A stretch of DNA of 64,000 bases from Flavobacteriales bacterium (GCA_020635855.1 JACJYZ010000002.1:1736001-1800000); one strand, 5' to 3'; shown: positions 52,575 through 60,720, numbered from the stretch's first letter. Notes: a model not told the origin generated them from the letters alone. Numbers and translations: made by a program.

Positions 52575-52616
52575 ATCTAAAGACCAAGGACTAAAGACTT
52601 ACGACTAAAGACTCCC
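52575..52616 (+). repeat. Heptamer array ending exactly at a start codon (6 units)
   Basis: Units ATCTAAA, GACCAAG, GACTAAA, GACTTAC, GACTAAA, GACTCCC are in strict 7-base phase and the last base touches the ATG at 52617. A 20-bp stretch (52586-52605) is perfectly inverted at 53279-53298. Confidence 0.8.
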
Positions 52617-53279
52617 ATGGAACATCCCTTCATCACCTACACCCGCGACACGTATTCGCCGGAAGAAATGATCGAACGTTCGGCCTCCTTTTATGAATGG
52701 ATGGATACCCGCAGATCGGTCCGCCATTTTTCTGATCGGGAAGTGCCGAGGGAGGTGATGGAAAACATCATCAAAACCGCATCCACTGCCCCATCCGGTG
52801 CACATAAACAACCCTGGACGTTCTGCCTGATCGGCGATCCCGCCATCAAGAAAGCCATTCGCGAAGCAGCCGAAAAGGAAGAATATGAAAGCTATAACGG
52901 CCGAATGACCGAAGAATGGCTGCAGGACCTGGCGCCCCTGCAAACCGACTGGCACAAGGAGTTCCTAGAGGTGGCCCCGTGGATCGTGGTGCTGTTCAAA
53001 AGGGTGTATGAAAATGTGGATGGCAAAAAGAAAAACAACTATTATGTGAGCGAGTCGGTCGGACTGGCAGCCGGATTTTTCCTGGCAGCCGTGCACAACG
53101 CTGGGCTGGTTTCCCTTACCCACACCCCCAGCCCGATGAACTTCCTCGCCAAAATCCTGAACCGCCCCGACAATGAACGCCCCTTCCTGTTGCTTCCCGT
53201 GGGTTACCCGGCCGACGATGTACAAGTACCCGACCTGGTGCGTAAGCCGCTGTCGGAAGTGATGGAAACATATTTATAG
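52617..53279 (+). CDS. Iodotyrosine deiodinase-like flavoprotein (nitroreductase family)
   Basis: The 220-residue protein is of the FMN-dependent nitroreductase fold, with RRSVRHFSDREVP and STAPSGAHKQPWTF for FMN binding. It matches the iodotyrosine deiodinase subgroup along its length: GRMTEEWLQDLAPLQTDWHK (the lid, with Glu, Tyr and Lys positions that hold the amino acid zwitterion), NNYYVSESVGLAAGFFLAAV, HNAGLVSLTHTPSPMNFL and LLPVGYPADDVQVPDLVRKP. Bacterial homologues of this subgroup are known to reduce halotyrosines. No membrane anchor is present, unlike in animals. The gene is bracketed to the base by inverted heptamer arrays. Confidence 0.85.
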   Translation: MEHPFITYTRDTYSPEEMIERSASFYEWMDTRRSVRHFSDREVPREVMENIIKTASTAPSGAHKQPWTFCLIGDPAIKKAIREAAEKEEYESYNGRMTEEWLQDLAPLQTDWHKEFLEVAPWIVVLFKRVYENVDGKKKNNYYVSESVGLAAGFFLAAVHNAGLVSLTHTPSPMNFLAKILNRPDNERPFLLLPVGYPADDVQVPDLVRKPLSEVMETYL

Positions 53280-53313
53280 TCGTAAGTCTTTAGTCCTTAG
53301 TCGCAAGTCGAGT
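53279..53313 (+). repeat. Heptamer array starting on last base of stop codon (5 units)
   Basis: Units GTCGTAA, GTCTTTA, GTCCTTA, GTCGCAA, GTCGAGT begin with the G of the nitroreductase TAG. They are inverted relative to the array at 52575-52616. Confidence 0.8.
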
Positions 53314-53345
53314 TCACAACGAAAAACGAAGACGAACACCCGTTC

Positions 53346-54626
53346 ATGAAACCCAACGTATCCAACTTTCTTAAAACCCTCGGCCCCGGCCTTATCTTCG
53401 CATCCACCGCCATCGGTGTTTCCCACCTGGTACAATCCACCCGGGCTGGCGCCAACTATGGATACGGCTTGCTCTGGGCCGTATGCCTGGCCAACCTGTG
53501 CAAATACCCGTTTTTCGAATTCGGATCACGCTATGCCAACGCCACCGGCAAGAGCCTGATCGATGGCTACAAGCGATTGCACACCGGCATGCTTTGGCTG
53601 TACTTCCTCATCACACTTGGTTCCATGTTCTTCGTGAGTGCCGCAGTGGGTGCTGTTACCGCCGGTTTTCTCGACAACCTGTTCGGGGTAAGCCAGATGA
53701 TCAGCAACGGCACCATGATCACCACCATCGTGCTGTTCGCCAGCTGCATCGGCATCCTGCTGATCGGGAAGTTCAATGCGCTTGACGGACTCATGAAAGT
53801 CATCGGTGTGGTGATGCTGTTGTCTACCCTCGGCGCATTTTTCCTGTCGCTGCACAAAGGTCCGGCCGCAGAACTTTCCTGGTTTCTCCCCCCTTCCGAA
53901 TGGCAGGGCACCGACATTGCATTCATCATTGCCCTGATGGGTTGGATGCCCACCGCCGTGGACATGTCTACCTGGAACAGCCTGTGGACCATCGAACGCA
54001 TCCGCGAAACAGGGTACAAACCGAAATTGAAGGAAACCCTGCTCGACTTTAACCTGGGATACATCGTCACCTCCCTGCTGGCCATCTGCTTTGTAACACT
54101 CGGCGCCTACATGATCTTCGGCTCAGGCAAGGTGATGCCCGAAAGCAGCGGCGCATTCGCCAACGCCGTGGTAACCCTTTATACACAAACCATGGGCAAC
54201 TGGACGTATGTCATCATTGCCGCATCTGCATTCTCAATTATGTTCGGAACTTCCATCGCCGTGTTCGACGGATATGCAAGGTCCATCGAACGTACCACCG
54301 AACTGCTGTTTCTGTCGGGCGACAAAGCCAACGACAGCAACCTGCACAAAAAGTTCTACAGCGGCAGCCTGCTGGTGGTGGGATTGGGATCGCTCCTCAT
54401 CATCGTACTGTTCGGAAAATCCATGAAACAGTTGGTGGATTTCGCCACAACCATGTCGTTCCTGATCGCACCTGTGATCGCCATTGCCAACCACATCCTG
54501 GTAACCAAAAAGTACATTTCGGAAGAAGCGGTCCCACCCTTATGGTTGCGCACCCTCAGCTGGCTGGGGATTCTGTTCCTGCTGGCGTTCTCGGTGTATT
54601 TTTTGGTGAATAGAGGGGGATCGTGA
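53346..54626 (+). CDS. NRAMP-related membrane transporter, atypical
   Basis: The 426-residue protein has about 11 membrane helices in the NRAMP layout, starting KTLGPGLIFASTAIGVSHLV. Canonical members carry DPGN in helix 1 and MPH in helix 6 to bind Mn/Fe. Here the corresponding places read IGVSH and MGWMPTAVDMS, so the usual metal ligands are missing. It therefore belongs to the divergent NRAMP-like groups, whose substrates may be other ions. It lies 66 bases after the deiodinase-like gene on the same strand. An octamer array starts inside its stop codon. Confidence 0.85.
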   Translation: MKPNVSNFLKTLGPGLIFASTAIGVSHLVQSTRAGANYGYGLLWAVCLANLCKYPFFEFGSRYANATGKSLIDGYKRLHTGMLWLYFLITLGSMFFVSAAVGAVTAGFLDNLFGVSQMISNGTMITTIVLFASCIGILLIGKFNALDGLMKVIGVVMLLSTLGAFFLSLHKGPAAELSWFLPPSEWQGTDIAFIIALMGWMPTAVDMSTWNSLWTIERIRETGYKPKLKETLLDFNLGYIVTSLLAICFVTLGAYMIFGSGKVMPESSGAFANAVVTLYTQTMGNWTYVIIAASAFSIMFGTSIAVFDGYARSIERTTELLFLSGDKANDSNLHKKFYSGSLLVVGLGSLLIIVLFGKSMKQLVDFATTMSFLIAPVIAIANHILVTKKYISEEAVPPLWLRTLSWLGILFLLAFSVYFLVNRGGS

Positions 54627-54704
54627 GGAAGTAAAGGGGTAAGGAGGTAAGGAGGTAAGGAAGTAAGGAAGTAAGGAGGTAAGGAGGTAAGGAGGTAAGG
54701 AGGT
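54625..54704 (+). repeat. AAGGAGGT octamer array (10 units)
   Basis: Ten 8-bp units (AAGGAGGT with AAGGAAGT, AAAGGGGT and GAGGAAGT variants) begin inside the TGA stop of the transporter gene. Each contains an anti-16S-like GGAGG core. Confidence 0.85.
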
Positions 54705-54774
54705 ACCAGCCAGGAAGTAAAAGGGCACATCCTCAAAAAAACATTACACCCTTCTCACGCAACCGAAGGGAACC

Positions 54775-54823
54775 ATTTACAGCGAAGCGTATTTACGGCG
54801 AAGCCCACTTACAGCGCAGCGTA
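54775..54823 (+). repeat. ATTTACAGCG motif, tandem copies
   Basis: ATTTACAGCGAAGCGTA (54775-54791), a variant beginning ATTTACGGCGAAGC (54791-54804) and ACTTACAGCGCAGCGTA (54807-54823) follow one another with a 16-base spacing. Confidence 0.65.
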
Positions 54824-54839
54824 ATTACCACGCATCCCA

Positions 54840-55511
54840 TCAACCTTTCGCTTCATTCAAAAAATCATCGAACGGCTTCAACGCTTTGTACACCTTTCCG
54901 CAATGCTGTAAAAAATCAGCGGACGTCACCTGCTTATCTGCGCAATCATGAACAGCAAGAAAGCTCTTGTGCCGGAGCCATTCGATCTGGGGGTGGCCGG
55001 CGTCATACCCTTTCGGCGTGGTTTTCAGTTTTTCGCCCTGTACCTCACGGAAGTATTCGCGGAACGACTTCGATCCGATCAGCTTCTGAAATCCGGCAGC
55101 GTTGTAGTCGATCTCCTGGCGGATGGCCTTTAACCATGGACCCTCCGGAAGGTATGCACCTCCGGCCAGGATGGTAGCGCCCGGTTCGATATGAAGGTAG
55201 TACCCGGCTCTGGTATGAATTTCTGAACGACTTTCGGCCGACGTGATATGCGCTCCCAGGTGTGCTTTATAAGGGGATTTGTCTTTTGAGAATCGCACAT
55301 CCCTGTAAATCCTGAACACACAATCTTTGGCTTGGTGATGCGCAATCGCCGGATCGAATTTCGCGATCAAGCGGATCAGGTCATCCACAAACGCGGTGAA
55401 CTCCACGCGGGCATCTTCATAGCGCTGCTTGTTTTCCAGGAACCATTCTTTGTTGTTGTTTGCCTTGAGGTCTTTCAGAAAGCGAAGGGTGGAAGTGGAA
55501 ATAGCTGACAT
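54840..55511 (-). CDS. DUF2461 (TIGR02453) family protein
   Basis: The 223-residue protein matches the DUF2461 family throughout: FLKDLKANNNKEWFLENKQR at the N-terminus, CVFRIYRDVRFSKDKSPYKA and GYYLHIEPGATILAGGAYLP in the middle. The function is unknown. No signal peptide is seen. The gene stands alone, divergent from recQ. Confidence 0.9.
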   Translation of the reverse strand: MSAISTSTLRFLKDLKANNNKEWFLENKQRYEDARVEFTAFVDDLIRLIAKFDPAIAHHQAKDCVFRIYRDVRFSKDKSPYKAHLGAHITSAESRSEIHTRAGYYLHIEPGATILAGGAYLPEGPWLKAIRQEIDYNAAGFQKLIGSKSFREYFREVQGEKLKTTPKGYDAGHPQIEWLRHKSFLAVHDCADKQVTSADFLQHCGKVYKALKPFDDFLNEAKG

Positions 55512-55650
55512 GTTGTATGTGGATTAATGAGGGCGGTGAATGTGAATGATGAGGAGCCAAAGTTAGTCGCCCGTCCCGGCATCCGCAAACCGATGATGCA
55601 TCCATCGCCGCGATAACCATTTTCTTTATCTTCACATCAACACAACACAC

Positions 55651-57555
55651 GTGAACCCGAAACAGATCCTTACACAGTATTGGGGTTATTCATCCTTCCG
55701 CCCCTTGCAGGAAGAGATCATTCAATCTGTTCTTGACGGAAAAGACACGCTGGCGTTGCTGCCTACAGGTGGCGGCAAATCGATCTGCTACCAGGTTCCC
55801 GCCCTCACCCTGCCGGGTATATGCATCGTAATCTCTCCACTGATCGCACTGATGAAAGACCAAACCGAAGCGCTGGTCAAAAAAGGCATTTCGGCCAAAG
55901 CATTGGTTGCTGGCATGGGACACCGGGAAGTGGATACGATTCTGGACAACTGTATATATGGTAAGATCAAACTGCTTTATCTGTCACCCGAACGATTGCT
56001 TTCACCCCTTGTTCAGGCACGGCTGGCAAAAATGAAGGTGAACCTGCTGGCGGTGGATGAAGCACATTGCGTTTCTCAATGGGGGCACGACTTCAGGCCG
56101 GCATACCTGCAGATTGCATCCATCCGGAAGTTCTGGCCGAAAACACCTTTGCTGGCATTAACCGCCACCGCTACCGAAGAGGTGGCTGCCGACGTTACGA
56201 AGCAATTACTCATGCATGATACCCGTGTATTGCGTAAAAGCTTCGCCCGTCCCAACCTTTCGTACCAGGTAAAAAACACGGAAGACAAAGAAGGTTACCT
56301 GTTGCAATGGATCCGGAAAAACAAAGGCAGCGGCATCGTGTATGTGCGCACACGCAAACACACGCGCGACATTGCATCGTTGCTGGCCAGGGCGGGCATC
56401 AAAGCTTCCTTTTACCATGCCGGTTTGCCTGGTGAAGAACGACAGATGAGACAGGAGCAATGGATGGCAGGTCGGATCCAGGTCATGGTGTGCACAAATG
56501 CATTCGGCATGGGTATCGACAAACCCGATGTGCGCTTTGTGGTTCATATGGATATGCCTGACCAGGTCGAGAGTTACATGCAGGAGGCAGGTCGCGCCGG
56601 CAGGGATGAAAAACCTGCGGTTGCGATGCTGCTGCATAACCGCGCCGACCACATTGAGCTGCTGGAACGCATCAATGCCAGTCACCCGCCTTTTGAAGAC
56701 ATCCGTGCGGTATACCAGGCACTCGGCAACTTTTTTCAATTACCCGTGGGAAGCGGTGAAGACACTTCGCATGATTTTGACATCGGTCTTTTCTGTGAAC
56801 GCTTTCAATACAAACCGGCACATGTATTCCATTGCCTCCGTGTCCTTGAAAGAGCCGGCTATGTCATGTTGCGGGAAGACATGTTCCAACCGTCGCGTCT
56901 GCAGTTCCTGTTGAGCCGGCAAGAACTTTACGGTTACCAGGTATCCCATCAATCCATGGATGCTTTCATCAAATTGGTTTTGCGCTCGTACCCCGGCTTG
57001 TTCGATGACCTGGTGCCGGTACGGGAAGAAGACCTGGCCAGACGCTCACACCTCGCTCCACAGCAAGTGAGAGATGCACTGACCAGGATGCACAAGGAAG
57101 AGGTGGTAGACTATCAACCCCGGAAAGAAATACCGCAGGTATATTTTCCGAAAGAGAGGCTACACGAAAAAAACTTGCACATCCCCCCTGAATTTCTGAA
57201 AAACAGAAAAGAACTGGCCATGCGTCGGGCCGAGTCGATGATCTATTATGTGACCTCCGTCACCCGATGCCGCAGCATCATGCTTCAGGCATACTTCGGT
57301 GAAAAGGATGCAAAACGGTGCGGAGTTTGCGATGTTTGCATCGACCGGAATCCACTTCAACTAAACGACATTGAATTCGAACAGGTATCGGGTCAGCTTA
57401 AGACCTTATTAAAGGAAAAGAACATGTCACTGTCGGATGTGATCCAACACATCGAAGGCTCCAATCAAGACAGGGTCATCAAGGTGATCCAATGGTTGAT
57501 GGACCATGGAAAGATCAAACACACACGTGAAAATCTGTTGTCGTGGATATCCTGA
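55651..57555 (+). CDS. recQ: ATP-dependent DNA helicase RecQ
   Basis: The 634-residue protein starts at GTG 55651. Superfamily 2 motifs are clear: LPTGGGKSICYQVP (Walker A), LLAVDEAHCVSQWGHDFRP (DEAH, with the RecQ-specific aromatic loop), ALTATATEEV and GRAGRDEKP. The zinc-binding region ends RCRSIMLQAYFGEKDAKRCGVCDVC and a winged-helix RQC-like region follows. There is no HRDC domain. It unwinds recombination and fork intermediates. The next gene overlaps its end by 13 bases, forming the head of a repair-related cluster. Confidence 0.96.
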   Translation: MNPKQILTQYWGYSSFRPLQEEIIQSVLDGKDTLALLPTGGGKSICYQVPALTLPGICIVISPLIALMKDQTEALVKKGISAKALVAGMGHREVDTILDNCIYGKIKLLYLSPERLLSPLVQARLAKMKVNLLAVDEAHCVSQWGHDFRPAYLQIASIRKFWPKTPLLALTATATEEVAADVTKQLLMHDTRVLRKSFARPNLSYQVKNTEDKEGYLLQWIRKNKGSGIVYVRTRKHTRDIASLLARAGIKASFYHAGLPGEERQMRQEQWMAGRIQVMVCTNAFGMGIDKPDVRFVVHMDMPDQVESYMQEAGRAGRDEKPAVAMLLHNRADHIELLERINASHPPFEDIRAVYQALGNFFQLPVGSGEDTSHDFDIGLFCERFQYKPAHVFHCLRVLERAGYVMLREDMFQPSRLQFLLSRQELYGYQVSHQSMDAFIKLVLRSYPGLFDDLVPVREEDLARRSHLAPQQVRDALTRMHKEEVVDYQPRKEIPQVYFPKERLHEKNLHIPPEFLKNRKELAMRRAESMIYYVTSVTRCRSIMLQAYFGEKDAKRCGVCDVCIDRNPLQLNDIEFEQVSGQLKTLLKEKNMSLSDVIQHIEGSNQDRVIKVIQWLMDHGKIKHTRENLLSWIS

Positions 57556-58127
57556 AACTCCCCCCCTCCTATTATCGCCAGACCGATGTGGTGGCACTGG
57601 CGGAAGACCTGCTGGGAAAATTTCTGGTGACGAACATCAACGGTACGCGAACATCCGGCATCATCACCGAAACGGAAGCATACGCCGGCGTGAACGACAG
57701 GGCCAGTCATGCATACGGCAACAGGCGCACCGCGAGAACCGAAACGATGTACCAAAACGGCGGACTTGCATACGTTTACCTCTGCTACGGTTTGCATCAC
57801 CTGTTCAATGTGGTTACCAATGTAAAGGATGTTCCGCATGCGATCCTGGTACGCGCCGTTCAACCTTCGGAAGGAATCGACCTCATGCTTGAACGAAGAA
57901 AACTCACAACGGAAGGACCCCGGTTATCCGGTGGACCCGCTACCCTTTCACAGGCATTGGGTATCACCGTGAAACACAACAAGACATCCCTGAACGGGCA
58001 TGTGATATGGTTGGAAGACCGGGGCATCCGACCCTCAAAAGATCAGATCACTGTTGGCCCCAGGGTTGGGGTCGACTATGCCGGTGAAGACGCAAAATTG
58101 CCTTACCGTTTCCGCCTTTCATTATAA
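57543..58127 (+). CDS. DNA-3-methyladenine glycosylase (AAG/MPG family)
   Basis: The 194-residue protein begins at GTG 57543, overlapping recQ by 13 bases. Family motifs are LAEDLLGKFLV, ITETEAYAGVNDRASHAYGNR (catalytic Glu), MYQNGGLAYVYLCYGLHHLF and NVVTNVKDVPHAILVRAVQP, then a GPRVGVDYAGEDAKLPYRF end. It excises alkylated purines. Coupling to recQ links two DNA repair functions. Confidence 0.94.
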   Translation: MDILKLPPSYYRQTDVVALAEDLLGKFLVTNINGTRTSGIITETEAYAGVNDRASHAYGNRRTARTETMYQNGGLAYVYLCYGLHHLFNVVTNVKDVPHAILVRAVQPSEGIDLMLERRKLTTEGPRLSGGPATLSQALGITVKHNKTSLNGHVIWLEDRGIRPSKDQITVGPRVGVDYAGEDAKLPYRFRLSL

Positions 58128-58176
58128 GATGTATTTTTACCGGCATCCGGCTGCATTGCCGTCAAAAGTCCGAACC

Positions 58177-58545
58177 ATGAAACAATTCTCCTTGTATGCA
58201 CTTCTGATTGTACCGGTGTTGTTCGCACCGGCATGCGGAGGAAAAAAAGCACAAACCGAACCGGATGCTCCTCCAAAAAAAACCGCACCCGTGGCGGTGT
58301 CAGCCAACAAAAAAGGTGATACCATTACGGCAGACGGAACGATCCGAGACATGAACGGCAAGCTGGACGGCTGCAGCTTCCTGATTGAGCTGACAGACAG
58401 CACCCGGCTGGAACCCCTCAACCTGAAGGAAGACATGCGGGTGGAAGGATTGAAGGTGAGGGTCAGCTACGAAGTGAACAAAAGTGCCATGAGCATTTGC
58501 ATGGCCGGAACCATTGTGAACATTCTTTCCATTGAAAAGCGATAA
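58177..58545 (+). CDS. Small lipoprotein of unknown function
   Basis: From the ATG at 58177 (MKQFSLYALLIVPVLFAPAC) the protein has 122 residues, with the lipidated Cys at 20. A Lys/Pro-rich linker precedes an OB-like beta domain (DGTIRDMNGKLDGCSFLIEL to MAGTIVNILSIEKR). A longer frame from 58054 overlaps the glycosylase and is not supported. The fmt TTG start lies within its last 14 bases. Confidence 0.8.
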   Translation: MKQFSLYALLIVPVLFAPACGGKKAQTEPDAPPKKTAPVAVSANKKGDTITADGTIRDMNGKLDGCSFLIELTDSTRLEPLNLKEDMRVEGLKVRVSYEVNKSAMSICMAGTIVNILSIEKR

Positions 58546-59512
58546 ACCACTCCGGATCGTGTTCATGGGTACGCCGCAGTTTGCGGTGGCTTCGCTGGAT
58601 GCCCTCCGGAAAAGCGAACACCAGATTGTGGGTGTGGTTACCGCAGAAGACAAACCGGCCGGTCGTGGCCAAACGCTGCACATGTCGGACGTGAAAAAGT
58701 ATGCACTCGAACACGACCTGCCGCTGCTTCAACCCGACAGGCTCAGGGATGAGGGCTTCATCAACCGCCTGCAACGCCTGCATGCCGACCTGTTCGTGGT
58801 GGTTGCTTTCCGCATGCTACCCAAAGTGGTGTGGTCGCTGCCCACACATGGCACCATCAACCTGCATGCCTCCCTCCTTCCGGATTATCGCGGTGCGGCG
58901 CCAATCAACCATGCCATTATAAATGGTGAACCCAAAACCGGTGTCACCACATTTTTCATCAACGATGTGATTGACACCGGCGACCTGTTGTTCCGGGAAG
59001 AAGTTGTGATTGATGGAAATGAAACGGCAGGAAGTCTTCACGACAAGCTGATGAAAACCGGTGCGGATCTCCTGGTGAAAACGGTGAATGCGATTGCCGA
59101 AGGAAACTACCAGCAGGTTCAGCAGTCTCCTCCCCGTCCGGGTAAAGAGGCTCCGAAAATTTATCCCGAAAGCTGTGTGATCGATTGGAACAAAAGTGCA
59201 GTTGAGGCAGACCGGTTGATTCGTGGCATGAGCCCGTACCCGGGCGCCCGTACCTACATAGAAACCGACAACGGGAAACGTCTGCTCTTAAAAATTTATG
59301 CTGCGGAAGTGCGGCTGCAACCCCACGCAACATTACCCGGAGAAGTATACATGGCAGACAACCACGTTTCCTTTTCCATTGCATGCAGTGACGGGTGGAT
59401 CTTGCCAACCGAGGTTCAGTTGGAAGGAAAAAAAAGAATGCCCGTTGCCGACTTGCTGCGCGGCATGAGCACATCGTTCCGCATCGCATCCCCAAAAGAA
59501 AACGCTTCATGA
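58532..59512 (+). CDS. fmt: Methionyl-tRNA formyltransferase
   Basis: The 326-residue protein begins at TTG 58532; the next Met (MGTPQFAVASL) is already inside the first strand. The formyltransferase domain has NLHASLLPDYRGAAPINHAI with catalytic Asn and His, and FINDVIDTGDLL with Asp. The C-terminal domain covers about 215-320. It formylates initiator Met-tRNA using 10-formyl-tetrahydrofolate. Its stop overlaps the next start as ATGA. Confidence 0.95.
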   Translation: MKSDKPLRIVFMGTPQFAVASLDALRKSEHQIVGVVTAEDKPAGRGQTLHMSDVKKYALEHDLPLLQPDRLRDEGFINRLQRLHADLFVVVAFRMLPKVVWSLPTHGTINLHASLLPDYRGAAPINHAIINGEPKTGVTTFFINDVIDTGDLLFREEVVIDGNETAGSLHDKLMKTGADLLVKTVNAIAEGNYQQVQQSPPRPGKEAPKIYPESCVIDWNKSAVEADRLIRGMSPYPGARTYIETDNGKRLLLKIYAAEVRLQPHATLPGEVYMADNHVSFSIACSDGWILPTEVQLEGKKRMPVADLLRGMSTSFRIASPKENAS

Positions 59513-59922
59513 AAATCCGCTTCCTGATTTCCACCATGGTGTGCACCCTTGTATGCACAACAGACGCCGCACTTGCCCAGGTGCAGGTCAACAACCTGCC
59601 TGAACCTTCTCCCTGCGAAAAAAGCTGCATCGAAAAACTGCATTCCGACTCAACCGTGTCGGTATTTGTGGCCTGGGTAGAAAAGGAAATTCCGCTGCAC
59701 TATCATGCCAGTCACACCGAAACCGTATATGTGTTGGAAGGAGAAGGCACCATGGAGTTGGGCGATTCTACCTTTGCGATACATCCCGGGCAGGTGCTGG
59801 TGATGATTCCCGGCACACACCATGCGGTAAAAAAAACAGGGGACACCCCTTTGAAGGCAATTTCCGTTTTTTCTCCAGGATTAATCACCCCTGATCGAAT
59901 CCTGGTGGAACCGAAAAAGTGA
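59509..59922 (+). CDS. Secreted cupin-domain protein
   Basis: From the ATG at 59509, which overlaps the fmt stop (ATGA), the protein has 137 residues with a signal peptide (RFLISTMVCTLVCTTDAALAQ). The cupin domain shows motif 1 as PLHYHASHTETVYVLEGEG and motif 2 as PGQVLVMIPGTHHAV, with two His pairs and Glu that can bind a metal. The mature protein is probably periplasmic. The substrate is unknown. A CEKSC pair near the mature N-terminus may form a disulfide. Confidence 0.85.
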   Translation: MKIRFLISTMVCTLVCTTDAALAQVQVNNLPEPSPCEKSCIEKLHSDSTVSVFVAWVEKEIPLHYHASHTETVYVLEGEGTMELGDSTFAIHPGQVLVMIPGTHHAVKKTGDTPLKAISVFSPGLITPDRILVEPKK

Positions 59923-60016
59923 AGTACCAAATCGCTTACACGGCAAGGGATTCAGCCGGGATTATCAACAAAACCCCTGATTTATCAACAAAAATCGCGA
60001 TTTAATACTGTAAAAC

Positions 60017-60055
60017 TTGACAGCTACATTGCGATATCTATATTTGCATGCAAAT
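60017..60055 (+). promoter_or_regulatory. HU promoter with overlapping palindrome
   Basis: TTG (60017-60019) and TATATTTG (60039-60046) are 19 bases apart, the best Bacteroidetes-type promoter in the window. A perfect 14-bp palindrome ATTTGCATGCAAAT (60042-60055) covers the minus-7 box and the likely start site, as an operator would. Confidence 0.65.
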
Positions 60056-60134
60056 GGTATTAAGAATATCCGCGTTCGTCACAGCATATCTTCGATTAAT
60101 CTAAATCCATTGTTTAACTTAATGAATCCTAACC

Positions 60135-60407
60135 ATGAACAAAGCAGAACTCGTTGAAGCAATCGCAAAAGATGCGAAAATCTCTAAAGCTGATGCCAAG
60201 AAAGCATTGGAAGCTTTCATCACCAACACCGCAAAGGTGCTGAAGAAAGGTGATCGTCTTTCTCTCGTTGGCTTCGGTTCTTTCTCAGTTTCCAAAAGAG
60301 CTGCCCGCAAAGGCCGCAACCCGCAAACTGGCAAAGAGATCAAGATTGCTGCAAAGAAAGTAGTTCGTTTCAAAGCAGGTGCTGACCTCGCTTCCAAAGT
60401 GAAGTAA
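60135..60407 (+). CDS. HU-family DNA-binding protein
   Basis: The 90-residue protein matches HU/IHF end to end: MNKAELVEAIAKDAKISKAD, then LSLVGFGSFSVSKRAARKGR and NPQTGKEIKI at the beta arm tip. It forms dimers that bend DNA and organise the nucleoid. It stands alone with its own strong promoter and terminator. A 14-bp palindrome on the promoter suggests regulation. Confidence 0.97.
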   Translation: MNKAELVEAIAKDAKISKADAKKALEAFITNTAKVLKKGDRLSLVGFGSFSVSKRAARKGRNPQTGKEIKIAAKKVVRFKAGADLASKVK

Positions 60408-60429
60408 GTAAACGAAACAAAATCGCATC

Positions 60430-60462
60430 AGGGCCCTTCACCGACGGTGGGGGGCTTTTTTG
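60430..60462 (+). terminator. Terminator of HU gene
   Basis: A GC-rich hairpin (GCCC-TTCACC / GGTG-GGGGC) is followed by a T-run, 24 bases after the stop. Confidence 0.75.
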
Positions 60463-60482
60463 TTGGGAAGGGATGAATGGTA

Positions 60483-60517
60483 GTCGCGAGTTTCAAGTCG
60501 CGAGTCGTGAGTTGGCT
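60483..60517 (+). repeat. Heptamer array (GTCGCGA type, 5 units)
   Basis: GTCGCGA, GTTTCAA, GTCGCGA, GTCGTGA, GTTGGCT in 7-base phase. Inverted partner at 60808-60842. Confidence 0.75.
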
Positions 60518-60697
60518 GCCAACGATAAGGCTTGACCTGTTCCGCGGGAGTAGCACATGGATGGAATACATTCAACGATACGCGATTGCGTGCTACAATG
60601 AATGAGGAATTAGGGATGGGGCCATCATTGGAATGTAGCTGTGTTGCACGAGAGGCTAATAGTCAACGGAAATTATTGACGAGACTGGAGGAAGTTG

Positions 60698-60720
60698 TTT
60701 ACAGCACTGCATATTTACGC
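60698..60720 (+). repeat. Degenerate ATTTACAGCG motif
   Basis: TTTACAGCACTGCATATTTA (60698-60717) resembles the tandem form at 54776-54795 in sequence and spacing. Confidence 0.4.

Larger units (their letters stand above)
52115..52616. other. Intergenic region with inverted repeat, promoter and heptamers
   Basis: No gene is seen in these 502 bases. Contents are the inverted repeat at 52346-52420, a candidate minus-7 element at 52525-52532 and the heptamer array that runs to the start codon at 52617. Confidence 0.65.

Noticed and set aside
54356..54736. Minus-strand frames encoding LLTSLPPY repeats
   Set aside because: They are the complement of the AAGGAGGT octamers.
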